This document shows, piece by piece, positions 9,901 to 19,500 of a DNA stretch of 64,000 bases. The stretch lies in contig CM045731.1 in the NCBI GenBank assembly GCA_024760905.1, forward strand, positions 50,080,501 to 50,144,500, in the 5' to 3' direction. A model generated the notes under the pieces. That model was given only the letters and a program-made list of their open reading frames with translations, ran no database searches and was not told where the DNA came from. How positions within the stretch are numbered: the first letter of the stretch is position 1; every line of letters begins with the position of its first letter. The DNA is from Plotosus lineatus (Eukaryota; Chordata; Actinopteri; Siluriformes; Plotosidae). Both the position numbers and the translations under genes were made by a program.

Positions 9901-12900
9901 AAAAACTTTTCAATTTTTACTCTTATTTTTATTGACAATAAAATATTAACATTATACAGCATATGTTGTAAAGCACTCGTTTTAAAGTCTTTTTCAATTA
10001 TTATTCCAGTACAGTACTTAAGTTAATGTTTGTGCGTGAGATTTTGTGTTCTGTAGCATGTTTCACAAACGATACCAAAAAGATAAACGTTATTACACTT
10101 CATGTCCTTTTACATTGAACTTGGAGTGACGTCTTGGTGTGATGTCTCCAAGATGGCGCTGCCTAGAGGGCAACCGGAATTCTCAGAGTCAAGGTTCGTT
10201 TTAATTTGTTTTATTTGTTTGTTCATGTTTTGCACTATGCTCGTCTATGACGGGTCGACCCTAAAACAGCTATGAGCAGCTTCACCTTCTAGCAACTGAG
10301 CAGGCAACAACTTCTATCGTAAGCTGCCATGGGAGCTCAATGCTAACCGCACTTGGGCTAGCAATAAGCCCAGGCGGAGTTCTCAGAGGCTTGGTTAGCA
10401 CTTCCGGCCATACTGCTTGAAAATGTTCAGTCCCTGCGAAACAAGATGGACGAGCTTCATGCTCAGATTGCAGCGCAGAGAGATCTACAGGACTGTGTAT
10501 TGCACCAGCCGGCTACACGGCCTTCATCCCCTGCGATCCCAAGCGCCGGAGTCGTCGTTCCGCCCCTTCCCGCCTGGGCTTCGTGTCAGCTGGGGTGCGG
10601 CTCGCATTGAGCTGCCTACCATAGCATATTAGCTCTGCTAGCTGCAGCCCGGCTAACCAGCCCAGTTGAGCGTGCTTAGTTATACACGACCGAAGATACT
10701 CCGATCTGATAGCTGTCGTAGAGTCGACCGAGCATAGTGCAAACCATGAACAAACAAAACAACAAATAAAACAAATTAAAACGAACAAAGAAACATTTTG
10801 ACTCTGAGAACTCAGTGACGTCGCCCTCTGGGCAGCGCCATCTTGGAGACGACACTCCAAGATGTCACTCCAACTTCAATGTAAAAGGACATGAAGTGTA
10901 CTGTAATACAGTTGATCCTTTCGAGAACGTTTGTTAAACATGCTACAGAACATAAAATCTCACCATAAACATGATTTTAGGTACTGTACTGGAATAATAA
11001 TTGAAAGATTTGAATACAACAGTTCAGAGAAAACCCTCGTTTCTCAGGAGAAAGTCTTATTTCTTCAGAAGAGACATCCAACGTTTTCTATCGCTTAGCC
11101 AGAGAAGGCGAATAGCGTTTGAGCGGTATCTTAGAGCTGAACTGATCATTAAAACACACACAAAAAAGAGGCTCATTGTCAACTGGGGCGGGACATGAGC
11201 TCAACCAATCAGGAGAAAGGAGGACAGCCATTGGCTGAATTTGAATCACGTGCAGGTTGCTCCGCAGTCAGCGGAATAGTCAAGGGCCTACTGTACAACT
11301 TTCTTGCCAAATCATTAAAGGGTACTCGGAGGTACCTCAAAAAGGCACAAATGGATTATTAAAAGGAAAATTTGCCTCACCTTGCCTTATCAGAACGAAT
11401 ATAATAAAATGTCTCCCCCTAGTGGGAACCTATTGAACACTTATTCACACATTATTGTATGTATTCGTCTTTATGAGGTTTTTCTTTAACATGATCCCAG
11501 GAACAAATTACATCCAAGATGTAATAGTTTATTACTTGTACTACACCCTGCGTTAGAAAAATACGTTCATTTAAATCTGTGCGTTACTTTTTGAGATATG
11601 TTGCAAACAGACAAAATAACAATTAAACCAACAGTGCTGAACCAAAATACCCTCCTGGTGGAGGTAAAAAACCATCAAAAACAAGACAAACTTTCCAGAG
11701 TTGTTTTGAAAAAAATATATTTGAAATGAAATTAAATGTCAGTAAAATCTCACCTTCTTTCAGAAGTCTGTAGGCGAAAGCACGGGCTTTGTGATATTCA
11801 TGTCTCTCTCTGCACAAAGCGATGAACACCCGGCAGAGAGATTGTCGGACTGTGTGATTCATGAGTCCTTTCTCACTCTTGATCTTTTGTAAAATGGCCT
11901 TCATGAATTTCTCAGTTAAGGTCTGAATGAAATCAAAGAAAATCATCCGAAGTGGCACAACAAAATGAGAGGCATGTTTTTTTCGATTCAGTAATAATTG
12001 GATAAGTCATCCATTCATTCATTTTTCCGACAGCTCACCAGTTCCTCACAGGCCCAACACACAACCATTGTAAACTCACACTCACTTCTAGGGGCAATTT
12101 GGAACAGCCAATTAGTCTAATGGGAATGTATTTGGACTCAGGGAGGAGACCCACATAAGCACATGCAAACTCCACATGCACAATTAATGAAACAATAGAC
12201 AATAACTTACCGTGTTATTAGTGAAATAGGAAACGACTGATTGTTCATCATCTTGTAAAGGAGCTTGAGAAATGATTCCCAGCGCATGATCCCTGATCAG
12301 AGGCCAAATGTCATAACATCCATCTTCAATTGTTTTGAAGGCATCGGAGATGAGGGATTGTGTATCCTCTGCTGTGTTTCTGATGTTGGCATTTTCAGAA
12401 TTTTGGGAGGAACAGTACAAATGTGGAGACGCTTCAGCTGTGCTATAGTCTGGAACCCCGACCAGGTATGATATCACAGAGACTGGTGTCAGGTCACAGA
12501 TAGATTTTGATACTGGCTTCGGCTTGCGGTCATGATTAAATCTTTTCTGTTCCTTTTCTGGAAAGAGGTCAGATTCAGTCCTCTTTCTTTTGTAGGAGGT
12601 CCTGCTGAAAGCTGTAGAGAAAACATTGATGCAATGAAAACCAAGCATATTATTTTATATTAAATACTGACAAGAATTAATATCTTGTTGAATTCTATTA
12701 AAAAAAATTTACACCAAGAATTTCTTTCACTTTCATTTGCCAAACCCAGTTTATCCTTGATTAGGGATAAGAATGCTGGAGCCGATCTCAGCAAAATCAA
12801 GCCAAAGGCAGGGTACACCCTGAATAGCTTGCAAGTCTATCACCACATGCACAATTTACACTCACACCGAGTGACAATTAGGAATTATCCAAATGTGCAT

Positions 12901-14105
12901 GTCTTTGGACTGTGGGAGAAAACCGGAGTACCCAGAGGAAACCTCACATCGGGAGTGATAGAGTATTACTCATGTATTTCATCAGCATAAATAACATAAG
13001 TAATCATGTGTAAAGGCTGGATCATTTTATTCTCACAAAACCACTGACTGTTTTCCTTTGTGTAAACAACTGCCAAACCCCCAAGACTGCATCACTACAG
13101 GAGGTCAAAGGTGTTTCAAGGTGCTCCCCTGAGCAAGTGTGCCTCTGTCCACCCAGCAGTATAAATGGGTCTGTCTGTCTTCCTTTCGGCTTTTTCCCTT
13201 TTACTCAGGAGTCGCCACAGCGAATCATCTGATTTGGCAGAGGTTTTTACGTCGGATGCCCTTCCTGTCACAACCCTTTTTAGCAAGGTTCAGAAACACA
13301 CTGACGACTTTGCAGCCTGTTCTTTACAAAAGTCAGCAATGGTTCTTTTACATGCCTCTCACCATAGACAGTGAGAGACATGGCCCGCCTTTGATAACCC
13401 AGTTAGCTGAACTGGGGGGGACAGTGACAACCTTGTGGGGAGTGGGACTCGAACCCCCAACCTTTGGATCAGCGATCCAGCGCCCTCTCCCACTAAACAC
13501 TGGAAACTGGGGATAAGCACCGGCCTGATGAGCCACTAGGCTCGGGTGTAAAAATCCCAACAGCCTTTACGTTACCTAGTTACACATTAAAGCCATTTAT
13601 CATGTAAAAAGCTTCCTAAAAAAAAGATTTAGCATTTAAATTCCATTACTTTCGAAGGGGATGGTATATACCAGGTTGAACACATACAGTACTAAACAGT
13701 TTACAGTGTGTCACATTTAAACAGCCTCAATAACATCTGGAAAACAGTAATAACATTATATTATTGAATGCTATAACTATTATACACACAGCAGCTTCTA
13801 CATCAAACTCTATACAATCCCCAGTGCAGCTAACTGGGTTATCAAAGGCCAGCCATGTCTCTCACTGTCTGTGGTGAGAACCATTGCTGACTTTCGTCAA
13901 GAGTAGCTGCATAGCCGTCGACATGTTTCTACCCTGCAATGGCCTGGCGAGCTGTTCAGGGTGTACTCTGCCCTCGCCCAGAGACAGCTGAGATGGGCAC
14001 CAGCCGCCCTGAAACCCAAACTAGGATTAAGCGGTTCAGAATAATGAATAAATGAATGAACTCTACATACCTTTATCTTGCAGGACTTGGTGTTGAAAAC
14101 TGTTT
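6779..14105 (-). CDS. ice1: ICE1-like C-terminal gene segment, copy A (8 exons)
   Basis: Eight minus-strand exons join in one open frame: 14071-14105, 12211-12611, 11754-11922, 9469-9629, 9179-9369, 7322-7422, 7132-7227, 6779-6993. All borders are GT/AG, and the phases agree (1,0,1,0,2,1,1). The product is about 450 residues, starting inside a protein. From memory of vertebrate ICE1, the order DIWPLIRDHALG, LCRVFIALCRE..KARAFAYRLLKED, FPEAPKLILF, RAKGEVFECLQ, WEYVFSMDLLC, LRLIGRLGQLG and NPKEALEALASW matches its conserved C-terminal region. ICE1 is the scaffold of the little elongation complex, which with ELL and ICE2 supports RNA polymerase II transcription of snRNA genes in the nucleus. The large N-terminal part is missing; unit B follows upstream instead. 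The segment may be a truncated paralogue, an unexpressed duplicate, or the tail of a transcript begun further right. Confidence 0.75.
7132..7227 (-). CDS. ice1: ICE1 copy A exon f
   Basis: 96 bp between acceptor CTTCTCAATCAG and donor GTATTT. With the end of exon e it encodes LRLIGRLGQLGFKQNVNQ, a strongly conserved ICE1 block. It is intact only here and at 61754-61849; in units B and D it is cut to about 15 bp. Confidence 0.75.
7322..7422 (-). CDS. ice1: ICE1 copy A exon e
   Basis: 101 bp between acceptor TTTTTATTTACCAG and donor GTAAGT. It encodes HRLLGILDTWMIKLRSGQ and then SRDMCIAVVLRLIG. The first base completes an arginine codon split with exon d. Copies lie at 17157-17257, 42042-42142 and 61943-62043. 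Confidence 0.75.
7488..7708 (+). mobile_element. tRNA-derived SINE, plus strand, degenerate head
   Basis: It starts with GGGGCAGTGGTGGCTTGGTGG, the tRNA-like head seen intact (in reverse) at 25612-25681. A degraded B box (GGGGTTCAAGG) follows, then the shared SINE body (CAGCTAACTGGGTTATC, GAACCATTGCTGAC, TAGCTGCATAGC). Its tail runs into the hairpin at 7711. Equivalent copies: 17323-17545, 42208-42430, 62109-62331. Confidence 0.6.
7711..7811. repeat. Inverted repeat, 32-bp perfect arms
   Basis: Arms 7711-7742 and 7780-7811 are exact reverse complements around a 37-base spacer. The spacer carries part of a SINE/L2 tail (GCCCATCTCAGCC). The hairpin recurs at 17546-17646, 42431-42533 and 62332-62432. 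In units B and D the arms have one mismatch (GGCTTAA for GGCGTAA) and a 2-bp longer spacer. Confidence 0.85.
8228..8400 (-). mobile_element. SINE body fragment, minus strand
   Basis: It contains the SINE body blocks GTACACCCTGGACAGCTC, GTCAGCAATGGTTC and CAGTGAGAGACATGG, but no tRNA head and no L2-type tail. It sits just left of a fuller SINE in the same orientation. Copies: about 21280-21440, 46020-46180, 62886-63050. Confidence 0.5.
8463..8804 (-). mobile_element. SINE with L2-type tail, minus strand (unit A)
   Basis: Read on the minus strand: a degenerate tRNA-like head (GGCAGTGGTGGCCTGGTGG), the shared body, and a tail with CCTAATTAGGGTTAAGC ending in ATGAATGAATGA repeats. That tail is typical of fish L2 LINEs, so mobilisation was presumably by an L2-type LINE. 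It lies in the ICE1 intron between exons e and d. Copies: 21501-21843, 46245-46586, 63109-63452. Confidence 0.65.
9179..9369 (-). CDS. ice1: ICE1 copy A exon d
   Basis: 191 bp from acceptor GTTCTGTCAG to a weak donor, GTACTG. It encodes a PPP..IPRILRALL stretch, then DDLCPVSWEYVFSMDLLC and MQKGWSWTFINFIR. The SWEYVFSMDLLC block is the strongest ICE1 match. The split arginine codon joins correctly to exon e, which supports the weak donor. Copies: 22218-22408, 46961-47151, and from 63826 to the right edge. Confidence 0.7.
9469..9629 (-). CDS. ice1: ICE1 copy A exon c
   Basis: 161 bp with acceptor TTTTTATTTTACAG and donor GTGGAT. It encodes FPEAPKLILFSLTTW and AINIVSYLRAKGEVFECLQ ending HWDK. 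In this unit the frame happens to stay open through the following 99-bp intron, but not in units B and D (stop after LFPTS). Separate exons c and d are therefore the better model. Confidence 0.7.
9662..11294. mobile_element. Fold-back Tigger/pogo-like DNA transposon, complete
   Basis: The left end (C/T)AGTCGGCCCTCGACATTCG and right end GTCAAGGGCCTACTG are inverted, imperfect partners. TA flanks them, as expected of a pogo/Tigger target duplication. Long inverted arms of roughly 0.6 kb follow; both hold CAAGATGGCGCTGCC or its complement, and TTCATGTTTTGCACTATG or its complement. There is no transposase frame. The centre carries a foreign LINE piece (see 10391). It lies in the ICE1 intron between exons c and b. 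Truncated copies are at 22703-23659 and 47448-48256. Confidence 0.6.
10391..10500 (+). pseudogene. L2/CR1-type LINE endonuclease fragment captured in transposon
   Basis: One frame reads LPAILLENVQSLRNKMDELH. This resembles the start of the endonuclease of L2/CR1/Rex-type LINEs (NVRSLRNKxDEL pattern, from knowledge of the family). It lies between the long arms of the fold-back transposon and has no continuation. It is also present at about 23430-23545 and 48180-48256. Confidence 0.45.
11295..11753. other. ICE1 intron sequence between transposon and exon b
   Basis: AT-rich, with no gene or clear repeat. It is partly deleted in unit B (resumes at 23660) and unit C (resumes at about 37228). Confidence 0.4.
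11754..11922 (-). CDS. ice1: ICE1 copy A exon b
   Basis: 169 bp with a strong acceptor, TTCTTTGATTTCATTCAG, and donor GTGAGA. It encodes TEKFMKAILQKIKSEKGLMN, then LCRVFIALCRERHEYHKARA and FAYRLLKE. A longer open frame continues upstream through the acceptor; homology and phase put the true start at the AG. Copies: 23967-24135, 37480-37648, and a truncated one at 48381-48443. Confidence 0.75.
12010..12182. mobile_element. L2-derived repeat fragment
   Basis: CATTCATTCATTTTTCC, CACAACCATTGTAAACTCAC, GGGGCAATTTGGAACAGCC and GGAGGAGACCCACATAAGC are the ordered blocks of the widespread fish L2-tail repeat. Copies: 24224-24396, 37736-37908. Confidence 0.5.
12211..12611 (-). CDS. ice1: ICE1 copy A exon a
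   Basis: 401 bp with acceptor TGTTTTCTCTACAG and donor GTAAGT. It begins with a basic, possibly nuclear-targeting run (SYKRKRTES, KEQKRF), has SVISYLVGVPDYS in the middle and ends with DGCYDIWPLIRDHALGIIS and FTNNT. The DxWPLIRxH block is a hallmark of the ICE1 C-terminal region. Copies: 24424-24824, 37937-38337. It is deleted in unit D. Confidence 0.75.
12735..12960. mobile_element. L2-derived repeat fragment
   Basis: TTATCCTTGATTAGGG, GCAGGGTACACCCTGAATAG and the distal CATGTCTTTGGACTGTGGGA with CCGGAGTACCCAGAGG are typical of fish L2-tail repeats. Copies: 24947-25130 and 38462-38650. Both are about 40 bp shorter in the middle. Confidence 0.5.
13171..13500 (-). mobile_element. SINE with RTE-type tail, head truncated (unit A)
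   Basis: Minus-strand SINE whose left flank carries the 15-bp target duplication GCAGTATAAATGGGT (13156-13170). The right part, with most of the tRNA-like head and the second duplication, is deleted here; compare 25339-25681, which is complete. The tail (GATTCGCTGTGGCGAC, then GAAAAAGCCGAAAGG) equals the 3' end of the RTE LINE of this window. Confidence 0.65.
13819..14060 (+). mobile_element. SINE body with L2-type tail, plus strand, no head
   Basis: It starts at CCAGTGCAGCTAACTGGG, continues through the shared SINE body and ends with ACTAGGATTAAGCGGTTC and an AATGAATAAATGAATGAA tail. Equivalents at 39621-39862 and 49260-49502. In unit B it is cut at 26126 by the retrovirus. Confidence 0.6.
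14071..14105 (-). CDS. ice1: ICE1 copy A 35-bp exon
   Basis: A very short exon with acceptor TTTTTTGCTTACAG and donor GTATGT. In the frame required by exon a it reads NSFQHQVLQDK without a stop. The same 35-bp exon, with both splice sites, is kept at 39874-39908 and 49513-49547. That conservation supports it. I cannot find the next upstream exon. Confidence 0.55.
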
Positions 14106-14106
14106 C

Positions 14107-16430
14107 TGTAAGCAAAAAATCAATAAAAAGGATTCAGTACTACGACTTCATGAGATGAACATGTCCTGTTAAATCACTGATTTTTTTCCTCAGAGAATTA
14201 CATCATAACAAACTTTACCATAATTTAAAATATATATATGATACATATAGTCGATTACACAGTATGTCTTGTTTTGTTTTTGGTGAGAAAGCTGAGTGGA
14301 CTGACAGAAGGTGTGTGTTGTCATCGAGTTCGGTTGGAGAGAAGCAACTGAGTGAAGCTCAGACTGTTAACATTTTTTTTTGTCTTTTCTTTTTCCCGAA
14401 CTTTTTTCTAATTTATTCGTATATAATCCTCACCCATCAAGTATTACCTTCCCTATCACACGACCACGACCACCACCATCACAACTCGGGATGCATTGCG
14501 TGCCACCCACCGCTTTAATAATTGTAGCGCATGCGTACTTGGGGGAGGTCGAACACAGTCGAAGGGCGCTATCCGCCCCTTCGTACGAATGAGCTCAGAG
14601 ACGCCCACGATTGGCTGGTGATCTCCGTGAGTGACAGGGACGCCGTCCCTCCTGTCAGAGCTCGGCCAATTAGTTACCATGGACTGCCGGCCACATAATA
14701 AGCCGCGGTTTTCTGCACGAGTAAATAAACGACTAATTTTAAAACAATTTCCTCACTATGAACGTTCATGTCACAAAAAAGCACAGCCTGAGATAAACGT
14801 GTGTGTTCTTAGCAATGAATCGACACTATAATGCTAAGGGAAGCCCTGTTTGCATGTGCGATCTTTTCTACTGGAACGTAATACAGCACCGTTTTATGTA
14901 CAGTACTAAAATTTTCGAAGATTTCAAACTTATACCAACATGAACCACAAAACGAGTGCAATCTAAACATCCTTTAGCGCGGTGAACTGTTGTTATGACT
15001 TCCAGTATGGGCGCGCTGTTGTTGCCAGGGGCAACGGCCTGGCCACGATAAATGATCTGGCATGTTGGAGCCTGGACGATGGTTTGGTCACCAAATGGTT
15101 AAATTTCTGTCACTTGTGTCTCGTTTGTCCGATTTTATTAAAGCACTTGACTCCAGCCTGATCTTTGGAGTGTTTTCTGTGAAAGTGGTGCTGATTCCGT
15201 GTCGAACGGTCTTTACGCAAGTTTTGTTTTGATTTGATTTTATTCACCCCACGCTGTGTTTTGTTCAATTGTGAGCTAGTTTCTGGGTTTTTATTTTATT
15301 TTATTTATTTATTCATTTTTATTTGTTTTAGGGTTCTTCTAGTTCATCCAAACGACATTTTGATCAAGTTTTTTTTAGTCCTTTTTTGTTTCTCGTGTTT
15401 TTGCTATCGGGTTGAAATAAATGTTTTTCGGCCTGTTTGCATGGATTTTTTTTGTTCTCCATTCCAAAGTAAACAGATAAACTTGGGATTCAAGGCCAAA
15501 TCTGCTCTTATTCCTGCATCTTGTGCATTACACACTCAGGAGCGCACTTCACCTGGAAACTCGGATCCCAATCCAGGTCTACCGTTACAATGCAGTAATA
15601 AACCAAATAAAACACTTTAAAATAATAATCGTCTGATGTTATTAAGGAAATCATTGTTCCAAGATACTAAAAAGATTCAATTACTCGGAAAAAACAATAC
15701 CCTAAGATATGCAAAATTACACATTTGTGTATGTTGTTCATCCGTTCCTTTACATGAGACATCCCACAATGACAAATTAAAATAATAACTCAAATTTCCT
15801 TACAGATAAATTCCTGTTTTCGACATCCTGTTACACAAAGCTCGACACAGTGTATAAAGCTCTATGGATGTGATGTCCGGTATAGTAGTCAGGTTGGTGG
15901 TCACAGAGCACCGAAATTGAGGGAGCAGCAAGTTAGAGTGTAGATCGAAGAGTGAGCGGGACGCAGGTGAGACAGAGAATGTCGTGACATCAAAGTGCCA
16001 CGTGATATGGTGTCCATGGATTGGTCACACTACCTGATCAACTCAGTGTGCATAATGCAGGTGGAATAACTCAGTGATTGTGTAATCTCCACCTGAGATG
16101 TGGCATGAGAAGTGAGAGTCACCAGAATTCAGCAGATCAAATCATTCAGTCCACCGGAACCCTGTTTATGGGCATATTTCATTATACATCAATTTAAAGC
16201 ACCATTTTGGGTTCGTGCGTTTATAATTTTGTTCAGGGTAAAATAAACACCAAAACTTAAAAACTTAAAAAACAACAACATACACTTTTAATTTTATTTA
16301 CCACACGTTTGTTTTTATTGCCATTGTGTACAACCCGTGTTATTTCTTTTTATTATTTCAGCATGTTTCGTTGCAAGATTATTTTGACTTCTGTTCACAC
16401 AAGTAATTGGTCGCAACCCTTCCATCCCAC
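14107..16430. other. Unclassified spacer of the unit, partly CpG-rich
   Basis: About 14450-14700 is richer in CpG than its surroundings and holds GCGCATGCG, CCGCGG and a run of ACCACCACCATC-like triplets. It could include a promoter, but no TATA box or exon can be proved. A plus-strand frame near 14996-15180 is open for about 80 residues in unit D (50423-50674) and shorter or broken here, with no family I know. 15640-16430 shows nothing beyond AT-rich spacer. Equivalents: 39910-41560 (with a deletion) and 49549-51869. Confidence 0.45.
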
Positions 16431-16887
16431 CACAAGTTGATAGGTGCAGCGCACGCGATGCTCTCAGTGGATGAGAGACTTTAGTTGTGTAGAAAGTTTG
16501 AATGAGAATGGTAGTTGCACACAATTTAACTTCGTAAAAGTTTTATTAAATGTTTATTCTTCAACAATGTAGTGATGCCAAGTGCTAATATGGACATGTT
16601 TGATTCATTTTCAAGTTGTTTGAGAGTCATGTTTTTCACGTAATCATCGTGTACTGGGTGTTAGCTTCAGGAGTTAGCATCATTGCTATCGCCACAGAAG
16701 TGCGAGTGCATGTGTCTCATGCCTTTTCTGAATGAGTGACAAAGTTCATGTTCTAAATGTGCATGTTCCTCGAACAGAAATTGAAAGAGATTAATATTTC
16801 ATTTTCATACTGAACACTCTGTTTTGTGAATCATTTGTATTCTATTTAGTGTTTAAATCTGTACTTTGTAATGAGTTTGGTTTGCAG

Positions 16888-17025
16888 AACTTGCACCCTA
16901 ACCTGAAGGAAGAATTGGAGACTTTGGCATCATGGAAAATAAAACTCAGACAGCCCGTTCTCCAGCAGAACAAACAGACAATAAAAGTATTAAACTGTAC
17001 TGAATTTCTGTATAAATTAGACTGA
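16888..17025 (+). pseudogene. Diverged ICE1 last-exon copy, plus strand (unit B)
   Basis: Same exon as at 464-601: acceptor TTTGGTTTGCAG, 46 codons, stop TGA, peptide core LETLASWKIKLRQPV. Its right side runs after only 23 bases into the stump of minus-strand exon f. Two convergent ICE1 remnants are thus fused here by deletion of the intervening 6 kb seen in unit A. Confidence 0.55.
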
Positions 17026-17322
17026 TGTGTCTGTTGTAGCATGTAGTTGTTGGCCAAGTCGTCCTGATTGAGAAGGAAAAAAAATCAAGAGTGAAAAACA
17101 AGAATCCAGACGTAATGTGAGATGTTGCATTAAAACATGATTTTCTATAAACTTACCAATTAGCCTCAGGACCACCGAAATGCACATATCTCGGGATGGC
17201 ACTTGTCCTGATCTCAGCTTTATCAGCCAAGTGTCCAGGATCCCGAGAAGCCGGTGTCTGGTAAATAAAAAGGAGTTAAAAAATGTCAGTATGACTGTTA
17301 TTGTTCTGGGAGAACATCAGTT

Positions 17323-17545
17323 GGGGCAGTGGTGGCTTGGTGGTACAGTTGCTGGCTCACTCATCCCAAGTTTAGGGGTTCAAGGAACACTATCATCAGG
17401 TTGTCACTGTGTCCCAATGCAGCTAACTGGGTTATCCTATCTAGAGTGAGAGGTTCATGTAATAGAACCATTGCAGACGTTCACAAAAAGTAGCTGCATA
17501 GCTGTATGCATGTTTCTGTCTCGCAATGGCCTGTTGAGCCATTTT
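17323..17545 (+). mobile_element. tRNA-derived SINE, plus strand (unit B)
   Basis: Copy of the SINE at 7488-7708, with the same degenerate head and body, followed by the same hairpin. Confidence 0.55.
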
Positions 17546-17646
17546 ATTACGCCTTGGCTGTATGAACCCTGTGGCGCCCATCTCAGCCTACTCTGAGCGT
17601 GGGAAGACTCTGATGAGCGCCACAGGGTTCATACAGCCAAGGCTTA
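17546..17646. repeat. Inverted repeat (unit B)
   Basis: Copy of the hairpin at 7711-7811, with one arm mismatch and a slightly longer spacer. Confidence 0.75.
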
Positions 17647-17901
17647 ATACATTTCAAGCCCTATTCAAGGACTTTTCAATGACAAATATTGCATTTTCAA
17701 GGATCACTTTCACCAAGCTGTACAGTAGCACCAAATTGGCAGAGATGGCATTTTAAGACACCCCTATTTTCAAAAATGACACCCCTATTTTCAAAAATGC
17801 CTCAAACTGCAATTTATGCCACAGAAAAAAAAATGACCAAAAATTACCAAAATGGCCAAATTTTGAACTTCTTCTTCTTCTTTTACTTTCGGCTGTTCCC
17901 T

Positions 17902-19419
17902 TCAGGGGTCGCCACCGCAAATCATCCGCCTCCACCTCACCCTGTCCTCCGCATCTTCTTTTCTGACTCCAACGACCTTCATGTCTTCCTTCACCACATC
18001 CATAAATCTCTTCTTTGGTCTTCCTCGAGGCCTTCTGCCTGGTAGTTCCAACCTCAGCATCCTACTGCCAATATACTCACTATCCCTCCTCTGTACATGT
18101 CCAAACCATCTCAATCTAGCCTCTCTGACTTTGTCTCCAAAACATCTTACGTGGCCTGTCCCTCTGATATACTCATTTCTGATCCTATCCATCCTCGTTA
18201 CTCCCAGAGAGAACCTCAACATTTTCATCTCCGCTACCTCCAGCTCTGCCTGCTGCCTTTTCCTCAGCGCCACTGTTTCTAATCCATACAACATCGCTGG
18301 CCTCACCACCGTCTTGTACACTTTTCCCTTCTTTCTTGCTGACACTCTCCTATCGCACATCACACCGGACACTTTTCTCCAACCATTCCAGCCTACCTGC
18401 ACACGTTTCTTCACCTCTTTTCCACACTCTCCATTGCTCTGGATTGTTGAGCCTAAGTACTTAAAATCCTCCACCTTCGTTATCTCTGCTCCCTGTAACA
18501 TCACCGTTCCTCCTGGGTCCTTCTCATTCACACACATGTATTCTGATTTTCTGAGGCTAACCTTCATTCCTCTCCTTTCCAGGGCATACCTCCACCTCTC
18601 TAGATTTTCCTGCACTTGTTCTCTGCTCTCACTCCAGATCACGATGTCATCTGCAAACATCAAAGTCCATGGAGATTCTTGTCTCACCTCGTCTGTCAGC
18701 CTGTCCATCACCATAGCAAACAAGAAGGGGCTCAGAGCTGACCCTTGATGCAGTCCCACCTCCCCCTTGAATTCGTCGGTCACACCGACAGCACACCTCA
18801 CCGCTGTCTTACATCTCTCATACATGTCCTGCACCACTCTAACATACTTCTCTGCCACTCCAGACTTCCTCATGCAATACCACAGTTCTTCTCTTGGCAC
18901 CCTGTCATATGCTTTTTCCAGATCCACAAAGGCACAATGTAGCTCCGTCTGACCTTCTCTGTACTTCTCTATTAACATCCTCAAAGCAAACATTGCATCT
19001 GTGGTGCTCTTTCTTGGCATGAAACCAAACTGTTGTTCACAAATGCTGACCTCTGCCCTTAGTCTAGCTTCCACTATTCTTTCCCATAACTTCATCGTAT
19101 GGCTCATCAACTTTATCCCTCTGTAGTTGCTGCAACTCTGCACGTCTCCCTTGTTCTTAAAAATGGGCACCAGCACACTTCTCCTCCACTCCTCCGGCAT
19201 CTGTTCACTCTCTAGTACCTTGTTGAATGTTCTTGTCAGAAAATCTACTGCTACCTCTCCTAGACACTTCCATACCTCCACAGGTATATCATCAGGACCA
19301 ATTGCCTTTCCATTCTTCATCCTCTTCAATGCCCTTCTCACTTCACCCTTGCTGATCTTTGCTACATCCTGCTCCTCAATGGTCACCTCTTCTACTTTTT
19401 TCTCTCTCATTTTCCTCAT
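17902..19419 (-). CDS. LINE reverse transcriptase, 505-residue open frame
   Basis: Open frame encoding the RT half of the RTE-type LINE. In order it holds the finger region (KNGKAIGPDDIPVEVWK), the palm start (DLEKAYDRVPREELW), GLHQGSALSPFLFA, the catalytic LMFADDIV box with the aspartate pair, and FKYLGSTIQSNGECG. A C-terminal extension ends with LRWFGHVQRRDSEYIGSR and LPGRRPRGRPKKRF. The enzyme would copy LINE RNA at a nicked target. Start codon uncertain, because in an intact element this is the C-terminal half of one long protein. Confidence 0.8.
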   Translation of the reverse strand: MRKMREKKVEEVTIEEQDVAKISKGEVRRALKRMKNGKAIGPDDIPVEVWKCLGEVAVDFLTRTFNKVLESEQMPEEWRRSVLVPIFKNKGDVQSCSNYRGIKLMSHTMKLWERIVEARLRAEVSICEQQFGFMPRKSTTDAMFALRMLIEKYREGQTELHCAFVDLEKAYDRVPREELWYCMRKSGVAEKYVRVVQDMYERCKTAVRCAVGVTDEFKGEVGLHQGSALSPFLFAMVMDRLTDEVRQESPWTLMFADDIVIWSESREQVQENLERWRYALERRGMKVSLRKSEYMCVNEKDPGGTVMLQGAEITKVEDFKYLGSTIQSNGECGKEVKKRVQVGWNGWRKVSGVMCDRRVSARKKGKVYKTVVRPAMLYGLETVALRKRQQAELEVAEMKMLRFSLGVTRMDRIRNEYIRGTGHVRCFGDKVREARLRWFGHVQRRDSEYIGSRMLRLELPGRRPRGRPKKRFMDVVKEDMKVVGVRKEDAEDRVRWRRMICGGDP

Positions 19420-19500
19420 TCATCAGCTCTTCAAAGTACTCTTTCCATCTTCCCAGCACACTTCTGTCATCAGTCAATACATTTCCCTCTCTGTCCTTTA

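Noticed and set aside
11923..11958. Coding extension upstream of ICE1 exon b
   Set aside because: The frame is open, but a strong acceptor (TTTGATTTCATTCAG) ends at 11923, and phase and homology fit a start at 11922.
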